A stretch of 64,000 bases of DNA from an uncultured Lachnospiraceae bacterium (GTDB lineage Bacteria > Bacillota > Clostridia > Lachnospirales > Lachnospiraceae), in NCBI GenBank assembly GCA_934438085.1, contig CAKSBC010000001.1, forward strand, positions 1-64,000, read 5' to 3'. Below the pieces are notes generated by a model, which did no database searches, had not been told where the DNA came from, and was given only the letters and a program-made list of their open reading frames with translations. A program made the position numbers and the translations under genes. Below, piece after piece: positions 63,043 to 64,000 of this stretch. Numbering within the stretch: the first letter of the stretch is position 1; the number at the start of each line of letters is the position of its first letter.

Positions 63043-63837
63043 TTATCCCAGTAGTGCTTTATCGCTTGCAAACTCCTGACCGGATACCTTTTCAAACTGA
63101 TGTAAGAGATCCTCTACGGTAAGATGCTTTTTCTCTTCACCCTTGATATCAAGTACAACATGACCCTCATTCATCATGATAAGACGGTTTCCGTGATTAA
63201 TAGCATCCTTCATGTTATGAGTGACCATGAGAGTTGTAAGTTTCTGAGAATTAACTATTGTCTCAGTTGCTTCAAGCACCTTCTCTGCCGTCTTCGGATC
63301 AAGAGCAGCAGTATGCTCATCCAAAAGAAGCAGCTTTGGCCTCTGAAGAGTTGCCATTAAAAGTGTAAGTGCCTGCCTCTGACCTCCGGAAAGCAGTCCT
63401 ACCTTTGCTGTAAGTCTGTCCTCAAGACCCAAGTTTAATATCTTAAGCTTTTCAACAAAAAGCTCTCTGTCAGCATTAGTTACGCCCCATTTAAGGCCTC
63501 TTTTTAAACCTCTGCGGTTTGCAAGTGCAAGGTTCTCTTCGATCTGCATTGTAGCAGCCGTTCCTGTCATAGGATCCTGGAAAACACGTCCTATAAGCTT
63601 TGCACGCTTGAAATCAGGAAGTCCAGTAACATCAATGCCGTCGATAATTATAGATCCCTCATCAACAGGCCACACACCTGCAATAGCATTAAGCGTGGTA
63701 GATTTGCCCGCACCGTTTCCTCCGATGACCGTTACAAAATCACCCTCTTCAAGGGTAAGGTTTACGCCTCGTAATGCAACCTTTTCATTAACAGTGCCTG
63801 CATTGAAGGTCTTGCATACATTTTTCAGTTCAAGCAT
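63043..63837 (-). CDS. ABC importer ATPase, TrpXYZ-like family
   Basis: The 264-residue ATPase has Walker A GGNGAGKSTTLNAIAG, Q-loop VFQDPMTGTAATMQIEENLALAN, signature LLSGGQRQALTLLMAT and Walker B LLLLDEHTAALDPKTAEKVLE. The LDEHTAALDP and FQDP forms are typical of the TrpXYZ-like importers of Firmicutes, which take up tryptophan, tyrosine or related compounds; the substrate here is not certain. AAAGGAGG precedes the ATG, which overlaps the permease stop as TAATG. Confidence 0.88.
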   Translation of the reverse strand: MLELKNVCKTFNAGTVNEKVALRGVNLTLEEGDFVTVIGGNGAGKSTTLNAIAGVWPVDEGSIIIDGIDVTGLPDFKRAKLIGRVFQDPMTGTAATMQIEENLALANRRGLKRGLKWGVTNADRELFVEKLKILNLGLEDRLTAKVGLLSGGQRQALTLLMATLQRPKLLLLDEHTAALDPKTAEKVLEATETIVNSQKLTTLMVTHNMKDAINHGNRLIMMNEGHVVLDIKGEEKKHLTVEDLLHQFEKVSGQEFASDKALLG

Positions 63838-64000
63838 TACTTTACCTCCTTTGCAGCAGACTGTTTACCAGCCTTCATAAATGAATTCTTTGCCTGACCC
63901 TTAAGATAAGGAACAGCAAGGAAAATCGCAACAATAACAGCTGTAAAGAGCTTCATCAGGTTAGGATCAAGCTTAAGCCAGAGAACCAGTGTATAAATAA
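63837..64000 (-). CDS. ABC importer permease, C-terminal part (runs off the right edge)
   Basis: The last 53 codons are visible on the minus strand. They encode a hydrophobic helix (KLFTAVIVAIFLAVPYL) followed by a charged tail (KGQAKNSFMKAGKQSAAKEVK). The stop overlaps the ATPase ATG. It is presumably the membrane subunit that pairs with the ATPase; the start lies beyond base 64000. The binding-protein gene is probably further upstream, outside the window. Confidence 0.75.
   Translation of the reverse strand, partial: IYTLVLWLKLDPNLMKLFTAVIVAIFLAVPYLKGQAKNSFMKAGKQSAAKEVK

Noticed and set aside
1..64000. CRISPR array, insertion sequence, prophage or integration site
   Set aside because: No regularly spaced repeats, transposase, integrase or phage structural gene was found. 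The two tRNA genes show no flanking direct repeats suggesting integration.

Overview
The window looks like a chromosomal segment of an anaerobic, low-to-moderate-GC Firmicute of class Clostridia, most likely a Lachnospiraceae-type genome. Pointers are the lipoproteins with acidic, alanine/threonine-rich linkers, the single-chain (clade II type) PurL, an archaeal-type PurO in place of the PurH cyclohydrolase domain, PyrB with a PyrI regulatory chain, class 1B PyrD with PyrK, an S-box metK, cohesin-like and cadherin-like surface proteins, and frequent TTG starts behind strong Shine-Dalgarno sequences. No insertion sequence, prophage, CRISPR array or rRNA was seen. Almost every gene is on the minus strand; only metNIQ is on the plus strand. 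No gene-free stretch exceeds 300 bases.

Layout. 1-4230: tRNA-Pro and an operon of compact UvrD-like helicase, OmpR-type regulator and sensor kinase. 4445-9160: pnp, then a LysR regulator - SPFH protein - small membrane protein unit. 9406-14343: an SLH-domain surface protein with a MacAB-like exporter. 14470-17122: cardiolipin synthase and a lipoprotein. 17413-22473: a BMP-type (nucleoside-like) ABC importer. 22741-24251: tRNA-Trp, SAM riboswitch and metK. 24257-28684: small-multidrug-export membrane protein, radA, clpC. 28764-32535: a membrane-anchored cohesin-like protein and an exported glucosaminidase. 32740-35506: metNIQ. 35549-43364: a long run with two unknown membrane proteins, cdaA, cdaR, a polysaccharide polymerase, a HerA-like ATPase and an rRNA methyltransferase. 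43537-54935: purine genes (purE, M, N, O, AICAR formyltransferase, D, L, a TSCPD protein, guaB). 55084-60784: a complete UMP pathway apart from carbamoyl-phosphate synthase (pyrC, K, D, F, E, B, I). 61038-62887: a 29-residue membrane peptide, an amidohydrolase and a CmpB-like membrane protein. 63043 to the end: a TrpXYZ-like ABC importer running off the right edge.

How the genes work together. The right half is a nucleotide-synthesis block: the pyr operon starts from a near-consensus promoter at 60936-60965 and makes UMP from carbamoyl phosphate, and the pur genes convert AIR to IMP and, through guaB, XMP (purF, purB and purC are elsewhere). The BMP importer probably brings in nucleosides that feed the same pools. 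SAM supply is represented by metK under its own SAM riboswitch and by the methionine importer metNIQ, which shows no such riboswitch. The left half is mostly envelope work: signalling, membrane-domain organisation, surface-protein export, cardiolipin, peptidoglycan hydrolysis and c-di-AMP synthesis.

No wholly new system could be proven from sequence alone. The best leads are the two uncharacterised membrane proteins at the head of the cdaA-cdaR operon, the SLH protein bound into a MacAB-like operon, the split purine-closing enzymes, the tRNA-Trp abutting the metK riboswitch, the 29-residue membrane peptide, the histidine kinase sensor interrupted by an acidic low-complexity insert, and the compact helicase lacking its 2B domain.
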